This document shows positions 47,988 through 59,025 of a stretch of 64,000 bases of DNA, in pieces (position 1 is the first letter of the stretch; every line of letters starts with the position of its first letter). The stretch is from assembly GCA_022225965.2 (NCBI GenBank), contig JAKJXP020000044.1:62001-126000 (forward strand). The letters are read 5' to 3'. A program made the translations under genes and the position numbers. Under the pieces are notes generated by a model. That model worked only from the letters and a program-made list of their open reading frames with translations, was not told the origin of the DNA and did not search any database. Source of the DNA: Diatrype stigma (Eukaryota; Ascomycota; Sordariomycetes; Xylariales; Diatrypaceae).

Positions 47988-48621
47988 TGTTATGGGTAAT
48001 TATATGAGAAGGGATAACGGTAAAATTAATCCCTCTTAAAATCTGAAAGCGTAAATTCTTTTAATTCGAATGATATAGGTTGCGTATTTTTCTAACGGTT
48101 AGATAAGGAGTAGCCGTAAAATAAATATCAGTGATAATTAAAGATGATATAGCAATATAGGATACTGCTTAATAAATAATTTCTATCTCCACAGGTAATA
48201 AAGGTAAAAAAATTCTATCTTAGAATATGGAACTTAATTAATCAAGCTGTCGAATGGTTCAGGTTTCGTCCAGATCGGGTAAGGTTTGGTGAAGATACGG
48301 ACGAATAATGGGATAAAGAGATCTGATATATCTATAACAGAAATATCTGGATGGTAACTACTCTGTGATTTAACGGAAAAAGTAAGTATGATAAATCGGT
48401 CTTAAAATCTGATTATCCTAATCGAAAGGATTCTAATGGTGTAGAAATTTCCCGATTCGGATAAGTATTGGTCGAGATATAAGTAAATGGGTTAAAAATA
48501 ACCTTAATTGTATTATATCTGCTATCTCCTTTAGGGTAACCTTTCTTAGGAAAGGTATACTGGCTTTTGTAAGCCGTATAAAGGTCCTATAGGTATATAT
48601 TGCCTATTTGGGCGCTATCCC

Positions 48622-48633
48622 GGGCTCATAACC
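48622..48633 (-). other. Primer binding site matching the initiator tRNA-Met anticodon arm
   Basis: The + strand reads GGGCTCATAACC directly against the LTR edge. That is the anticodon-arm sequence (anticodon CAT) of eukaryotic initiator tRNA-Met, so the element RNA is complementary to the internal part of this tRNA, not to its 3' CCA end. This is the half-tRNA priming arrangement known from Drosophila copia. Confidence 0.75.
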
Positions 48634-49031
48634 TATAAGATTATACGGTATATGGTTATACTGTATTGAATAATACGGATGTAGCAGTGGAATAAATAGG
48701 CACTAAATAAGGTTAAGCAGACGTATATAAAGGTAATTATTCAAGTATGAAGTAATATTCGTGTATGTGTATAAGTGTATGTGTGTGTGTGTAAGGTCCC
48801 GACTTCCTGTATATCAGCTAGGTAGCTGTTACCCCTATTTATATACAGAGTATTTCCTAATGCGGTAATTGTCCCTATCCTTTCTATTACAATGGAAGTC
48901 CTTGTTTCCTTTATCCCATACAGTAATTGCTTCCGGCAGTATACCGTTCCCAGCAGTAATTCTGCTGTATAAGTGCAACTCCTTTGTAGTTGCTTTGTTA
49001 TACTGCCTTGCTGCATTCAGCAAATCCTACA
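48634..49031 (-). repeat. 5' LTR of the copia element
   Basis: 398 bp. On the minus strand it begins TGTAGGATTTGC and ends at CTTATA next to the primer binding site. It carries a short GT microsatellite that differs in length from the other LTR. Outside that tract it differs from the 3' LTR at about 16 sites, all transitions. Confidence 0.9.
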
Positions 49032-49832
49032 GGGGATCATCCTCATTCACTGGAGCGATGCCTGCTTCGACGGAAGCACTCTCGTTCTAGGACTCGGTCA
49101 CCCCTCAAGGCCGGTGGGAACACACAGCTAATGGTTGGGTTTTCAATCCCCCGCCTGCCCCGGCTTACTGCTATGAGTATCACAGTATTGACGGATCAAG
49201 GATGCCTCGAGTACTGGAAGTCCGCGGACTGCACTTTGACAAGGTTCTGTAGGTACTCCCCACCCGTTTTCATCTCGAATGGGGGGTGTGAACGAATAGG
49301 AGGAAAAGTTCATATATGGAATTATGCGCCACAAGCCTGACATGGCATCAAGTTACTGCCATCCTCCAGCGAAAAAGAAGCATGCCTGGGCTCCACATCT
49401 TCCCGCCACAGCATCTATTAATTCCAGAGCTCAATCACATTACCGTTCGCTTGTATACATAACTAGCCGGTGGTAAATGGGTTCTTTGTTCGATGTCGCA
49501 CAAAGGAACTCCAAATGATGACGTAGAAAGCTATGGTTGCGGATACCAAAGATATACAAAGCCTTCCATCATAATCTAGGAAGTTGGGTGAAACCAATAT
49601 TTAATCATTGTATACAATTCAGATGCTTTGGAGGCTTCGTTATATAGCACAACGGAACTTAGAAAGATATCGTGTCGCCGAACATATAATAAAAAACATC
49701 ATGAATGATTGAACAAGTCGGGAGCCCAGAATCACTACAGACAATTTCCACCCGACACAGCTACCTGCTGGATTTCGTATCAAGCGAATCGTCACTATTA
49801 ATAACAGTTTCCGAATCTCCCTAATTGGAAAT
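49032..49832. other. Intergenic right of the retrotransposon
   Basis: Nothing supportable is seen. It marks the return from AT-rich element sequence to mixed composition. Confidence 0.5.
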
Positions 49833-51094
49833 ATGCGAGTTCTCGGCACGGTGCTTGCCGCACCCTTTATCGCCCTTGTGCTACTCCCATTATACTGGCT
49901 TTCGACGTCGCTCATTGCAGTGGAACTGTGTTACTTCTCTATACCAGCGAGCAATTGGCCGATATGTCAGCCGAAGGACGTTTCTCCTATCAGATTTGGG
50001 ACATTTATAAAGACACAGGTGAATTTCACGGATATCACCTCGCTGGTCATTAATACTAGTAATGAGGAGTCTATTGCGCAATCCAAGATTGAATCCAGTC
50101 ATCTAGCTGCACTGGATGCACAAATTGCAAGGTCAGCTTTTTCCGAATTCGCCATCAGGCGTACATGTTTTCAAGAAGGGCCGGTAACTAACTAATTCTT
50201 AGTACGTGTTATATGGCACCCGTGTTCTACCCCATCCTCAACTGTGTTGGCATCATGTAGAAGATAAGAGATGTCCTGGGTTACTAATATCAAATAGACA
50301 CCAAGTGGAACAAAGCGAAGATTCTAAGAAGCCAGATTAAGGCTTACGATATCAGTCGAGCTCTGACTGAGAAGGCGCTTCAAGATCTCCTCACAACAGT
50401 CCTACGTGCTACATCAGAATTTGGCTTAATAAACCGTGGCTTAACTCTCAAACTCGCTTCAGAAGTCCCCACAGAGCAGTATTTCAAATATCAATCTGGC
50501 TATCTGAATCCGTCAAAGCTTCCTGGGAGATCACTCCTGAGAAAGTTCATTGATTCTGTTGACGAGTCGTTGTGCACGATCAAGCCGGTTCTGAGTCAAA
50601 CGGACACAACAGTTGAGAGGTTAGCAGCCTTGAGGCAGGACCTGACGGTCATCTACAATATTGTGGAAGAAGCCCTCGAGAATGTGAACAAAACCATCTT
50701 GGCTTTTGAAAAGCCCTCAAACGAGCACGTCACACAATACGATGGTTTATGGAATATACAAGCTCTCTCGTCACATCAATCATTACGATTACACGAATTC
50801 GAAGACTTGCAAGTCGAGCTTGAAAAGGCTTTGCAAAACACGGCGGAGAGAATAGTTAGTTTGAACAACTTCCAGTCGAATGTGTTGGAAAATATACAGG
50901 AGAAGACGGTTGGGATCCGCCATGGATTAGTCGGTGCTCTCAATGAAGCGCGGCAGTTTGTGGGACAAGAATGGGACAATCGGCGTAAGGGTGGTGTGAT
51001 AGACGCGTCGTATCAGTGGAGGAGGAGTCTATTGGGTTTGCAAAAACTTCTCCAAAACAAAGAAGCGGAGATGGTGCGAAGTAGATGGTCATGA
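49833..51094 (+). CDS. Membrane-anchored coiled-coil protein of unknown function
   Basis: I do not recognise a family. The first exon starts at ATG 49833 with a hydrophobic stretch (VLAAPFIALVLLPLYWLSTS), then a soluble segment ending near 50131. The last exon runs from about 50298 to 51094 and encodes mostly helical sequence with coiled-coil character (ERLAALRQDL, LQVELEKALQNTAERI, LLQNKEAEM). A likely intron is 50132-50202, with a CTAAC branch, and a second one ends in AATAG at 50297. The donor of the second intron is unresolved: the obvious GTAGAA at about 50260 gives the wrong phase, and the weak GTGTTG upstream is needed for an open frame. So the gene may be intact with a poor donor, or slightly damaged. 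Confidence 0.55.
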
Positions 51095-51655
51095 TCACAA
51101 TATCTCAATAAGGTTATGTAACACGGCTGGTGTAACAACGATATAGAAGGCTGTGGTAATGACTATTTTATGGCAGAGTATAGGTATGGAAGGTTGGCGG
51201 GGGTTTACCTGAGTCTATCACATGTCACGGGATGAAGGAAGGGAATAACTCCGCAGAATACAGACTAAAATATTACTACAAACAGTGGTTGTCAACCACT
51301 AATCTCCAAGTGCAGGACATATGTATTACACATATTATGCTTTATGGCGCCCCTGTCTATGTCCCTAGCCCATAATCGGTAGTATAACGACTCGGCGAAA
51401 AGCTACCCCACGATCTGCCAGGGATTCCCCGCATCCCCCACATGTCGGTGATATGCCAATTTAGCTAGTCAATGCCGATCCCAAGGTCCGTCCATGTTCC
51501 TCACGGTAAGATGTCCGAGTGACGAGTAGAGTCATCTCCATTCTCCAACATCATTTATTACTCTTTCTCTAACTGTATTGCGCTGTTGATATATCTACCT
51601 ACAGTCTCTTGTCTCGGATATCGACGCCCAGACCACTAGTGAATCACTGCCTACC
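51095..51655. other. Intergenic, promoter of the MFS gene
   Basis: No gene is seen. The sequence upstream of ATG 51656 contains CT-rich leader segments. Confidence 0.5.
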
Positions 51656-53905
51656 ATGAGCTCAAGTCCCGACGGCATAGATCCAGTCAAAGCTGAGTAT
51701 GGCCACAGCGAACATGGACTTCGCGGGGAGGTTGACCGCATCGATGCGGTAGCCACAGCCCCGGGGGTTACACACGAGTCATTTTCCCATCTTGATGAGA
51801 AGAAGATATTGCGGAAGGTAGGAAGCCGCCTATTCCGAGCATGATACTACATTCTCGAGGAAGGATCTAACACTTGTCTAGATGGATATCCGTCTGATCC
51901 CTATGCTCGCCCTCCTCTACCTGCTGTCATTCTTGGATCGAGCCAACATCGGAAACGCAAAGATCGAGGGCCTAACAGAAGACTTGGGGATAACTCCCGA
52001 CCAGTACAACTGGTGCTTGACTGCCTTCTTCTTCACATACGCGGCGTTCGAGGTTCCGAGCAACCTTCTCCTGAAAAGACTGCGTCCTTCAAGATGGCTT
52101 CCAGCCATCATGGTTGCGGTAGGTGTGGCGCTGCTGGGCTATGATAACCTCATTCCTCGCAGCTGGAACCCCTTGTTGTCTTCCTCATAGTCAGATACCA
52201 ATAATATGCCCCTCTTTGAAACTTCCCCCAGTAAGCGAAGCTAATTATCGTCGCTGTAGTGGGGAACGGTCATGACTTTGATGGGCATAGTGAAGGGATT
52301 TCATGGTCTACTTGTTGCAAGACTCTTTCGGTATGTGTGAAAGTATCGAGCCTAATACAACTTAGCCTTGAGGAATCATTAATTAGCACCTGATTTCAAT
52401 ACTGAATACTAATCAAAATCATAGTGCGTATACTCGAATAAGACTATGATTCATAATCATCACAGTCCCGGGTTTCAAATTTGGTACTGACCTTTGGGGT
52501 ATAGTTGGTGTTACAGAGGCAGGGTTATTTCCTGGGATTGCCGTAGGGGTCTAAATCACTCCAATATTCTCGAACAACTAGTGTTAACCGACTTTAGTAT
52601 TACACCACGATGTGGTATTGCCGCCACGAGATTCAACTTCGTCAGGTATACATAACAATAACATCATTCCTTATGAGATATTATATGAGCCCCATTTGAG
52701 CACCGGCTAACAAGAATCCTCAGGCCCTGTTCTTTTCATCTGCTTCAATAGCCGGTGCTTTCAGCGGGCTCCTTGCTTTCGCAATTGCGAAGATGGATGG
52801 AATCGCAAACCTAGAAGGCTGGCGCTGGATCTTCATACTCGAGGGTATAGCAACTGTGCGTCGAGAAGAAACAAATCTCCCATAGGTATAAACGGCGTTG
52901 CTTACTACTTGTTCAGGTTCTTGTCGCCTTCGTTTCTTTCTTCGTGCTGTACGACTTTCCCGAAACGGCGAGCTTCCTTACTGAAGAAGAACGAGCCTTC
53001 GTTGTTTTCCGTTTAAAATACCAAGGGCAAGTCCAGGCCAAGGAATCAGGACGACCTCTAGTCGCTCAAGCGGAAGAATTTGAGCGGAAATATGTCTGGT
53101 CCGCATTCAAGGATTGGCAGATCTGGGTCAATGTTCTGGTCTACTGGGGCGTGAGTCATATCACCTTCACATTCTCTCTTCTCCTACTTCGTTTTTTCTT
53201 CTAGCCCGAGTCACTAAATTTATGCCAAAGATCGTTTGTCCTCTATATGGCGTCAGCCTTTTCCTCCCAACTATTATAAGAAACCTCGGGTACTCCTCGA
53301 GCACGGCCCAGCTGATGACGGTGCCAATCTACATTACGGCTGCCATACTAGCTATCCTATTCGCATATATATCAGATCGAGTAGGAAAGCGCAGCCCCTT
53401 CATAATCTCATTCTTCATAATGATGCTCGTGGGATTTGCAATGTAAGCTCTACTTGTGTGGCTTGCAGAGTGAAGGTATTTATTAACGCTGCGAAGGTGT
53501 ATATCGACGACGAACCCCCGAGTCATCTACGGCGGTGTTTTCGTGGCTACTTGCGCCATCTATCCGGCATTCCCCGGTGACGTCACCTGGATGTCAAATA
53601 ATCTGGCCGGCAGTTACAAGCGTAGCGCTGGTATGGCCATTCAGATTGGAGTTGGAAACCTAGGTGGTGCAATGGCGTCCAACTTCTATAGGGAGAAAGA
53701 CTCTCCACGCTATATCCTTGGCCACGCGCTAGAGCTTGGATTCATTAGCCTCGGCATCATTGCAGCAGTGGTCCAGGTAGCAGGATATGTTGCAATTAAT
53801 AAAAAGAAGGACAAAGCTATTCTAGAAGGACGTGAGGCTGAATACACAGCCGAAGAGCTATCTGCCCAGGGCGACAAGGCAGTCACATTCAGGTATATGT
53901 ACTAA
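51656..53905 (+). CDS. MFS transporter, DAL5/allantoate-permease type, with one unresolved junction
   Basis: Twelve-helix anion:cation symporter-type permease of the plasma membrane; the substrate is unknown. Proposed exons are 51656-51817, 51882-52118, 52260-52330, 52505-52542, 52598-52645, 52724-52855, 52917-53150, 53231-53442 and 53497-53905. Family motifs are FLDRANIGNAK, NLLLKRLRPSRW, GVTEAGLFPG, MWYCRHE, GWRWIFILEG and CPLYGVSLFLPTIIRNLGY. All junctions agree in phase except that between exons 3 and 4. Exon 3 ends TTTCG before GTATGTG with two spare bases, while GVTEAG needs one. The 174-nt intervening sequence is also longer than most introns here. Either one base has been inserted at the donor, or an unusual splice is used. 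If it is a frameshift, the gene is a recent pseudogene. Confidence 0.78.
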
Positions 53906-54571
53906 ATCGCGGGGCCTTCGATGACAACTACGGACAAGTTGCGCGATCAGTTAAAGACGAGACTCCAAGTATGTAACATCTACATGACTTATGCCAGATT
54001 TGAGAGCTGGCATAGATCTAGATTACGCATATTTATATAGACTTAAGATGAACGCCATCGCGTTCACGTCACTACTACTCAAGTCACGGTTCACTGATCT
54101 ATGCAATTCGATTCAGACTTGAATAAAATTCCGATACCCTCTCTTAAATGTCTATTTCGTATGGACGGCGGATGTGTGAAACGATTTAAAAAAGAAAGGA
54201 GGAAAAGACGAGACACAAATCAAAACTGGAAAGCTAGGTGAACTAGAATAGGGATGAAAGTTTCATCGATGCTATATATCCAAAGTATATTCCAAATAAC
54301 AATATGGGGGCTCTCAGTCACGTAATGATCATCGCGGGTCCTGCCGGGAAGGAGGTAATAAGGGGCGTATTACGGATCCAACCGAGAATCTTTCCACATT
54401 AGGAGCCTTGAGAGTCTCAACTTGTCTACGGTGATTATATCCACAGATTTATTAATATTATGTATTCTTCCAACCTAAGCGATCTAAAATATTATGTATG
54501 TATTCTATTAATCTCTCAGCCCACCTCTTCTAGTATAGGGGGAAAGGGGGTAAGAACAGCGGCATCGGAAC
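53906..54571. other. Intergenic between the convergent MFS and HET genes
   Basis: Shared 3' region, AT-rich, with no recognisable feature. Confidence 0.55.
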
Positions 54572-56266
54572 CTAGCGATGGTAGAACGTCGTCGTCGGAT
54601 ATGACATCTCAGTTATATCGGCCAACTGGATGTCTAGAACGGACATTTCCATCGTCTTATCGTCCACCACTACGCTCCTCGGCGCAATAGAAGCAGTCAG
54701 CTCCATGGTTTTCCCCTCCACTTTGAAACGGAGGCCGTGGCCTAGGCTCGAGATCTCCGGCAGCTCCTCATCGACGTCGACCCAGCTCATCGGCTCGTCT
54801 GGGTGGCGCAGCAGCAGCAGGTAGAGCAGCTTGCTAGCGGGCGAGCTCTTGTCGACCATGACCGGGCGGGGCTCGCGGCGGTAGTCCTGGAAGTCGAAGA
54901 GGATCGCGAACTTGAACTCGGTCGTGGGCGTCGTCTTCGCGACGAACGAGTAGGCGACGACCGAGTTGTAGGTCCCGTCGGGCCGGAAGCTGACCCGGTT
55001 GACCTCGTCGTACGCGCCGGTCGGGAGCCCGGATCCCGGTATCATCTTGATGTTTTTGAACACGGGGATGTGGACGGCCCCGTGGTAAGGGCCCATGCTG
55101 GACGTAGGTGATAGTGCAGATGATGGCGTCATTGTCGTCATGGCGCGAGAGTCTGTCAGGTGGGGCGGCACGGATTGGGCAATGCACAGCATGTGGTTTC
55201 TCGTGGCAGCCATCGACCGCCACTTGGTAGGCGAGTGTTTCATGATGCCCGGATACGACTCGCGAATGTACAGGGCGTACCCAATCTTCTTCAGCGGGAT
55301 GCTGACCACCGAGTACGGGGTTTCCTGGGTATAGCCTATGACAAAGCCGTACGTCAAGGGTTGTTGGATATCCCCGTCCGAGCGGGTCACTACGCCTAGC
55401 TGACGAGTGACTCGAAGCCCCCTGTTCGACAAGGAGAAGTCCACGCCCGTTGGCGAGAATGGGAGGATATCATGAGAGTCTTGGAACGCCAGTGGGGAGC
55501 TCGCAAGGATGGGGCAGACATCGTCGCAGGTGCTGGTGGGCTTCCAGGCAAGTATCGTGAGATCTCCATTGCGCTTGATGATCTCTTCTTGTAGCCGCTG
55601 AAATGCCCTGGTACCTTCGCCATATATCAAAGGCATGTTGATGTCGAATAGTCCGAGGAGGCTGTAAGCCTGGTCCTCAATCTTCGATGTTGTCCGCAGT
55701 GATGCCCACGACATGCGCTGCGCCACGGAGTATGAGCTCAGGGGTTCCAGGCCGAGAATGGCGTGGGTGGGGATGTGAGTTATCCTCTCGATAAGAGGCG
55801 CAAGATCGGTCTTCGTTCCGAGGGGGTACCAATCCTTGTCGTAGAAATGCACTCGTGAAGGTGCAAGCAGCTCCTGAAGCGTCCAGCCTCGTTTAAGCCA
55901 TCGGCAATCAGAAGGGAAATAGTTGCGGATCCCCTCAACCTTATAATCGGCTAGGTACACAAAGCAGACCTGGGACCTTTGGTACCATCGGAACATGGAG
56001 TTAATCGCCTCGCTCAACTCGCCGCTGTTCGTCTTGTCTATACAGCACGTGTCCACCCAAATGTACTCCAGACCGTGATGTACGGCCAGGCGACACGTTT
56101 CAATGATTTTGGCATAACCCTTCTTGCTGGGTACATAGAGAGAGGACATGTCCTGGAAGCTAACCTCGCTCCCATAGTCCCATGTATGAGAGAGTATGGC
56201 ATATGGCGGTACGTCAGAGTCGTCAAACTCCTGGAACTTTAGGGTTTTGGCGTGTAATAGCCTCAT
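54572..56266 (-). CDS. HET-domain (heterokaryon incompatibility) protein
   Basis: A single open frame of 564 residues on the minus strand, without introns. The N-terminal HET domain has its three classic blocks: PPYAILSHTW at 20-29, EYIWVDTCCID at 67-77 and RGWTLQELLAPS at 126-137. EDQAYSLLGLFDINMPLIYGEG follows, the usual end of the domain. The C-terminal 300 residues are variable, with no NACHT, WD40 or ankyrin repeats that would mark a NOD-like receptor architecture. HET proteins trigger cell death when unlike strains fuse or act in non-self recognition; which partner this one senses cannot be inferred. The start at 56266 places MRLL at the conserved distance from the first block. Confidence 0.93.
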   Translation of the reverse strand: MRLLHAKTLKFQEFDDSDVPPYAILSHTWDYGSEVSFQDMSSLYVPSKKGYAKIIETCRLAVHHGLEYIWVDTCCIDKTNSGELSEAINSMFRWYQRSQVCFVYLADYKVEGIRNYFPSDCRWLKRGWTLQELLAPSRVHFYDKDWYPLGTKTDLAPLIERITHIPTHAILGLEPLSSYSVAQRMSWASLRTTSKIEDQAYSLLGLFDINMPLIYGEGTRAFQRLQEEIIKRNGDLTILAWKPTSTCDDVCPILASSPLAFQDSHDILPFSPTGVDFSLSNRGLRVTRQLGVVTRSDGDIQQPLTYGFVIGYTQETPYSVVSIPLKKIGYALYIRESYPGIMKHSPTKWRSMAATRNHMLCIAQSVPPHLTDSRAMTTMTPSSALSPTSSMGPYHGAVHIPVFKNIKMIPGSGLPTGAYDEVNRVSFRPDGTYNSVVAYSFVAKTTPTTEFKFAILFDFQDYRREPRPVMVDKSSPASKLLYLLLLRHPDEPMSWVDVDEELPEISSLGHGLRFKVEGKTMELTASIAPRSVVVDDKTMEMSVLDIQLADITEMSYPTTTFYHR

Positions 56267-57320
56267 TGTGAAAGATAATGTTGTGGTCGCTTGGTCTGGT
56301 ATGTCTTCTGTGGTCTAGTAGGAGATCATGAAGTATATAAACTGCCCTCACTTAGTGTTCTTATTCTACTCTGAGTTCTCTAACTATATTATAACGGTTC
56401 CCCGTGCTCGATACGATAGAACCATCTAGATGTCTCAGCAGTCAAACCACCAGCTCCACTTGCTCTGCAGTGCTAGCTGTAGATGGGGCCTATCGATCGT
56501 TGGGCATCTACACCTAGAATAGTACACTAGTAGAGCGCGCGGCCTGATATGATTGAGCCTGAAGGTATTGTACATGCAGAAAAGAAATGGGATATGACGC
56601 AGCGCACTGACAATGAAGACAAACTTGAGAAAATACAGAAATACTGACGTATCATGCCACCACTTGTTCCTGCAAGACGCATGAAGACGGGGGACATCTC
56701 CACTCCTCCATCAGAAAGACTAGAGAGACAAGCATGACAGCTCATGCCCAATGAGTCAATTCGAGTGGGTAGGTCTGCTTGAACATTACGATGTTATATC
56801 ATATGTTCCTGATCGACTTCCATGGTGCGAGGTTTGGGAAGTTCACTTGATCTTGCTGCTCATATCTTGCGTGGTGTTCCGACAAGCCAAGGGGTATCAC
56901 GTGATCTGAACAGGATAACGTTCGGATCATTGACTCGCACGTCACCCATGAGCAATACCTTGCAGTAAGTAAGGTCTTAATTCTCTAGATTGCACTTGAC
57001 CTTGTTGCATTCGGCGGCTTGTTGATCGTTTATTTTGTCTATGTACTCAATACAACCTGAACAAGTCCGGCTTGCATAAAATGTGCTATGATTATCCGTG
57101 GTATAATCTATTCCCACTATAACACATTCCTGACATACGATTGAAGAGGTCATATCATTTATCGGTAGTAGATACGCAGACGAAATTCTAATATCACGAG
57201 TATCAACGACTCCCTCTTTTTCGTAATGTTCCTACTAGCCAAATTGCTAAGGGCAGAAGGCAAATCTATAATTCAAGGAATCGCTCTCACTAGACTAGAC
57301 ATGATTTCTAATTTCATTCG
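56267..57320. other. Intergenic between the HET and NAD(P)-binding genes
   Basis: No gene is supportable. It contains the HET promoter (right of 56266) and the 3' region of the next minus-strand gene. Confidence 0.55.
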
Positions 57321-58355
57321 TTACTTGGTATTTGAAAGTCGAACCAAGTCCCCATCCGAGAGCGTCTCCTTCTCGAACCCGTTGATGACCTGGTTCAACA
57401 TGACCCGGGACAGATTGTCGACACGGATACTATGGATTCCCAAGATGGCTTGGTAAAAAGCTCCGACGATGGGTCTCAGGCACTCATCAGGCCCGTGAAT
57501 CATGCCGGGCCGGGCCGCGGCAGCCTCAAAACCTTCGTGTTCGGCTGCGAACTTCAGGACCTGGTTTTCAGTCTCTCCCTGGTTGATGCGCACGACATTG
57601 TCAGCCAATGGTCAGTCAATCGATATATTCCAGGCCAGGCCAAGTTTCTCGTAGCGGGCAATTGGGGTTTGGAGGAAAGGGGTGTATTAAAAAAGGAATG
57701 AAGAGCGATGAGGAAACATGGGGAATCATAGGGGTGCTGGACTGCTTTACCCGCATAAGAAAATACTGCGGTAAGAAGCGCGGCGTCTTCGTCTGGTCGC
57801 GCTCCGCCGCGGCGCCACTTATGTAGAGAAAGCGGAAGGGCCTGGCGGGCCCTGCCTGGTGGATGGCGTTGATGCCGGCGACAGTGCTCGTCTGGCAGAT
57901 GCGCTTGACAACCTCGAAGTCCTGGCCTCGGGACTTGGAAGGGGTTATTGCGACGGTCCTATTGCCAATAGTAGCGATCAGCTATTATTCAAAGCAGAGC
58001 GATATATATCACGAATGCCGTTGATTCCGAAGATCTTATGGGGCGGAGAGCCCGGGGACGGACCGTCGACCGAGAGGGAACGGAGAAGAGAAAAGCGGAG
58101 TGGGGCCGGGACAGCTCACCATATGCACGCATCTGCGCCGGCGAACTCCTTCTTCACCGCGTCCGGGTACTCGGTATAGTCGGATATGGTGACGCTGTGG
58201 AGCTTGGATGCGTCGCTGCCATCGGGGAGGTTGTCGGGCACGGGCACGGGACTGCGGGCCACGGCGACTACGGAGGTGATCTCCCTCCGGCCGAGGCTTT
58301 GCCGTACGAGTTCCTTGCCGACGAAGCCCGTCGCACCTGTGATGATAAGCTTCAT
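57321..58355 (-). CDS. NAD(P)-binding Rossmann protein, NmrA-like/atypical SDR
   Basis: Small oxidoreductase-like protein. Minus-strand exons are 58355-58120, 57958-57751 and 57578-57321, giving 233 residues. The N-terminal Rossmann turn is ITGATGFVGKE, with Gly7, Gly10 and Gly13. The middle exon gives FRFLYISGAAAERD. The last exon joins as LMRGETENQVLKFA, where the splice at AACCAG restores the usual R-G-E-x-E-N-x-V-L motif; the ATG-less frame upstream of it is intron. There is no clear YxxxK pair, which fits atypical SDR/NmrA proteins that may act as redox sensors rather than enzymes. Introns are long for this window (161 and 172 nt). It lies co-oriented with the MDR enzyme gene, 1.1 kb away. 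No substrate can be named. Confidence 0.83.
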
Positions 58356-59016
58356 GATGATGTTTGCAAGGCTTGCTAGATAGTTTTCATTCTCTTTGGT
58401 GTCCTGTCGTAGTGGTAGAAGGTGAACGCGAATAATGGTTTATGAAAATGCGAATGACCTGCATGTGCCAGCTTTATACAAGCGCCGATCAGCATTCCCT
58501 ATTTATATCACCAAGATCTGTATCGTGAGTTACAGCTCGCCACTTGTTCACCCTATAGACCCCCTGAGACAGGGGGCTTAACGACCGGACTTAGTCTTGT
58601 CTGCCCGCCCTGTGTAGCGCGGATTAAAACGGAGATAAACGGCTCGATGCTCCTTTATCAGCAAAAGCGTTAAGAATGATTCAGTTTGCGAGGTGAGCTT
58701 TTGCACAAATATATCGGAACATAGGATAACCGGATAGGGATTCATTTTCATACCCATTTCTCCTCGAAGAGATCCCAAACGCCTGTATATTATAGCTTGG
58801 TCATGTTGCACAAGTCAACATTGAAGAACATGGAGTGGAGATCATGAATTGCTATCCGGGGTCCATTGCAGACTTACATAAGTACGTACCCAGGTACCCA
58901 ATCTAAAAAGCGGATTGTATGTACATACAAGCTATTTTACTTAGCTTCCGGCTGCAGTATTCTACATGCCCCGCGTCAACGCCCCAGAAGCTTTCACTCC
59001 GCAACTTCAACCACTA
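58356..59016. other. Intergenic, including the old 3' end of the MDR gene
   Basis: A 7-bp hairpin (CCCCCTG-AGA-CAGGGGG) lies at 58560-58576. Positions 58994-59016 hold what was probably the last coding stretch of the neighbouring reductase before a transposon separated it (see the element at 59026). Confidence 0.55.
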
Positions 59017-59025
59017 ACTTCATAC
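59017..59025. repeat. Target-site duplication, left copy
   Basis: ACTTCATAC, identical to 59547-59555, directly outside the inverted-repeat element. Confidence 0.8.

Larger units (their letters stand above)
42499..49031 (-). mobile_element. Ty1/copia LTR retrotransposon, degenerate full-length copy
   Basis: A 6.5-kb element on the minus strand. Two LTRs of 398 and 406 bp flank a 5.7-kb interior. The gene order, read from the right, is gag, protease, integrase, reverse transcriptase, RNase H, which defines Ty1/copia. Gag and Pol look like one continuous frame interrupted by in-frame stops and no obvious frameshifts. A primer binding site abuts the 5' (right) LTR and a polypurine tract abuts the 3' (left) LTR. 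The minus-strand LTR starts TGTAGG and ends CTTATA. I found no target-site duplication: GTGAG flanks the left and GGGGA the right. The interior is very A/T-rich compared with neighbouring genes. It cannot encode its own proteins as it stands. Confidence 0.93.
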
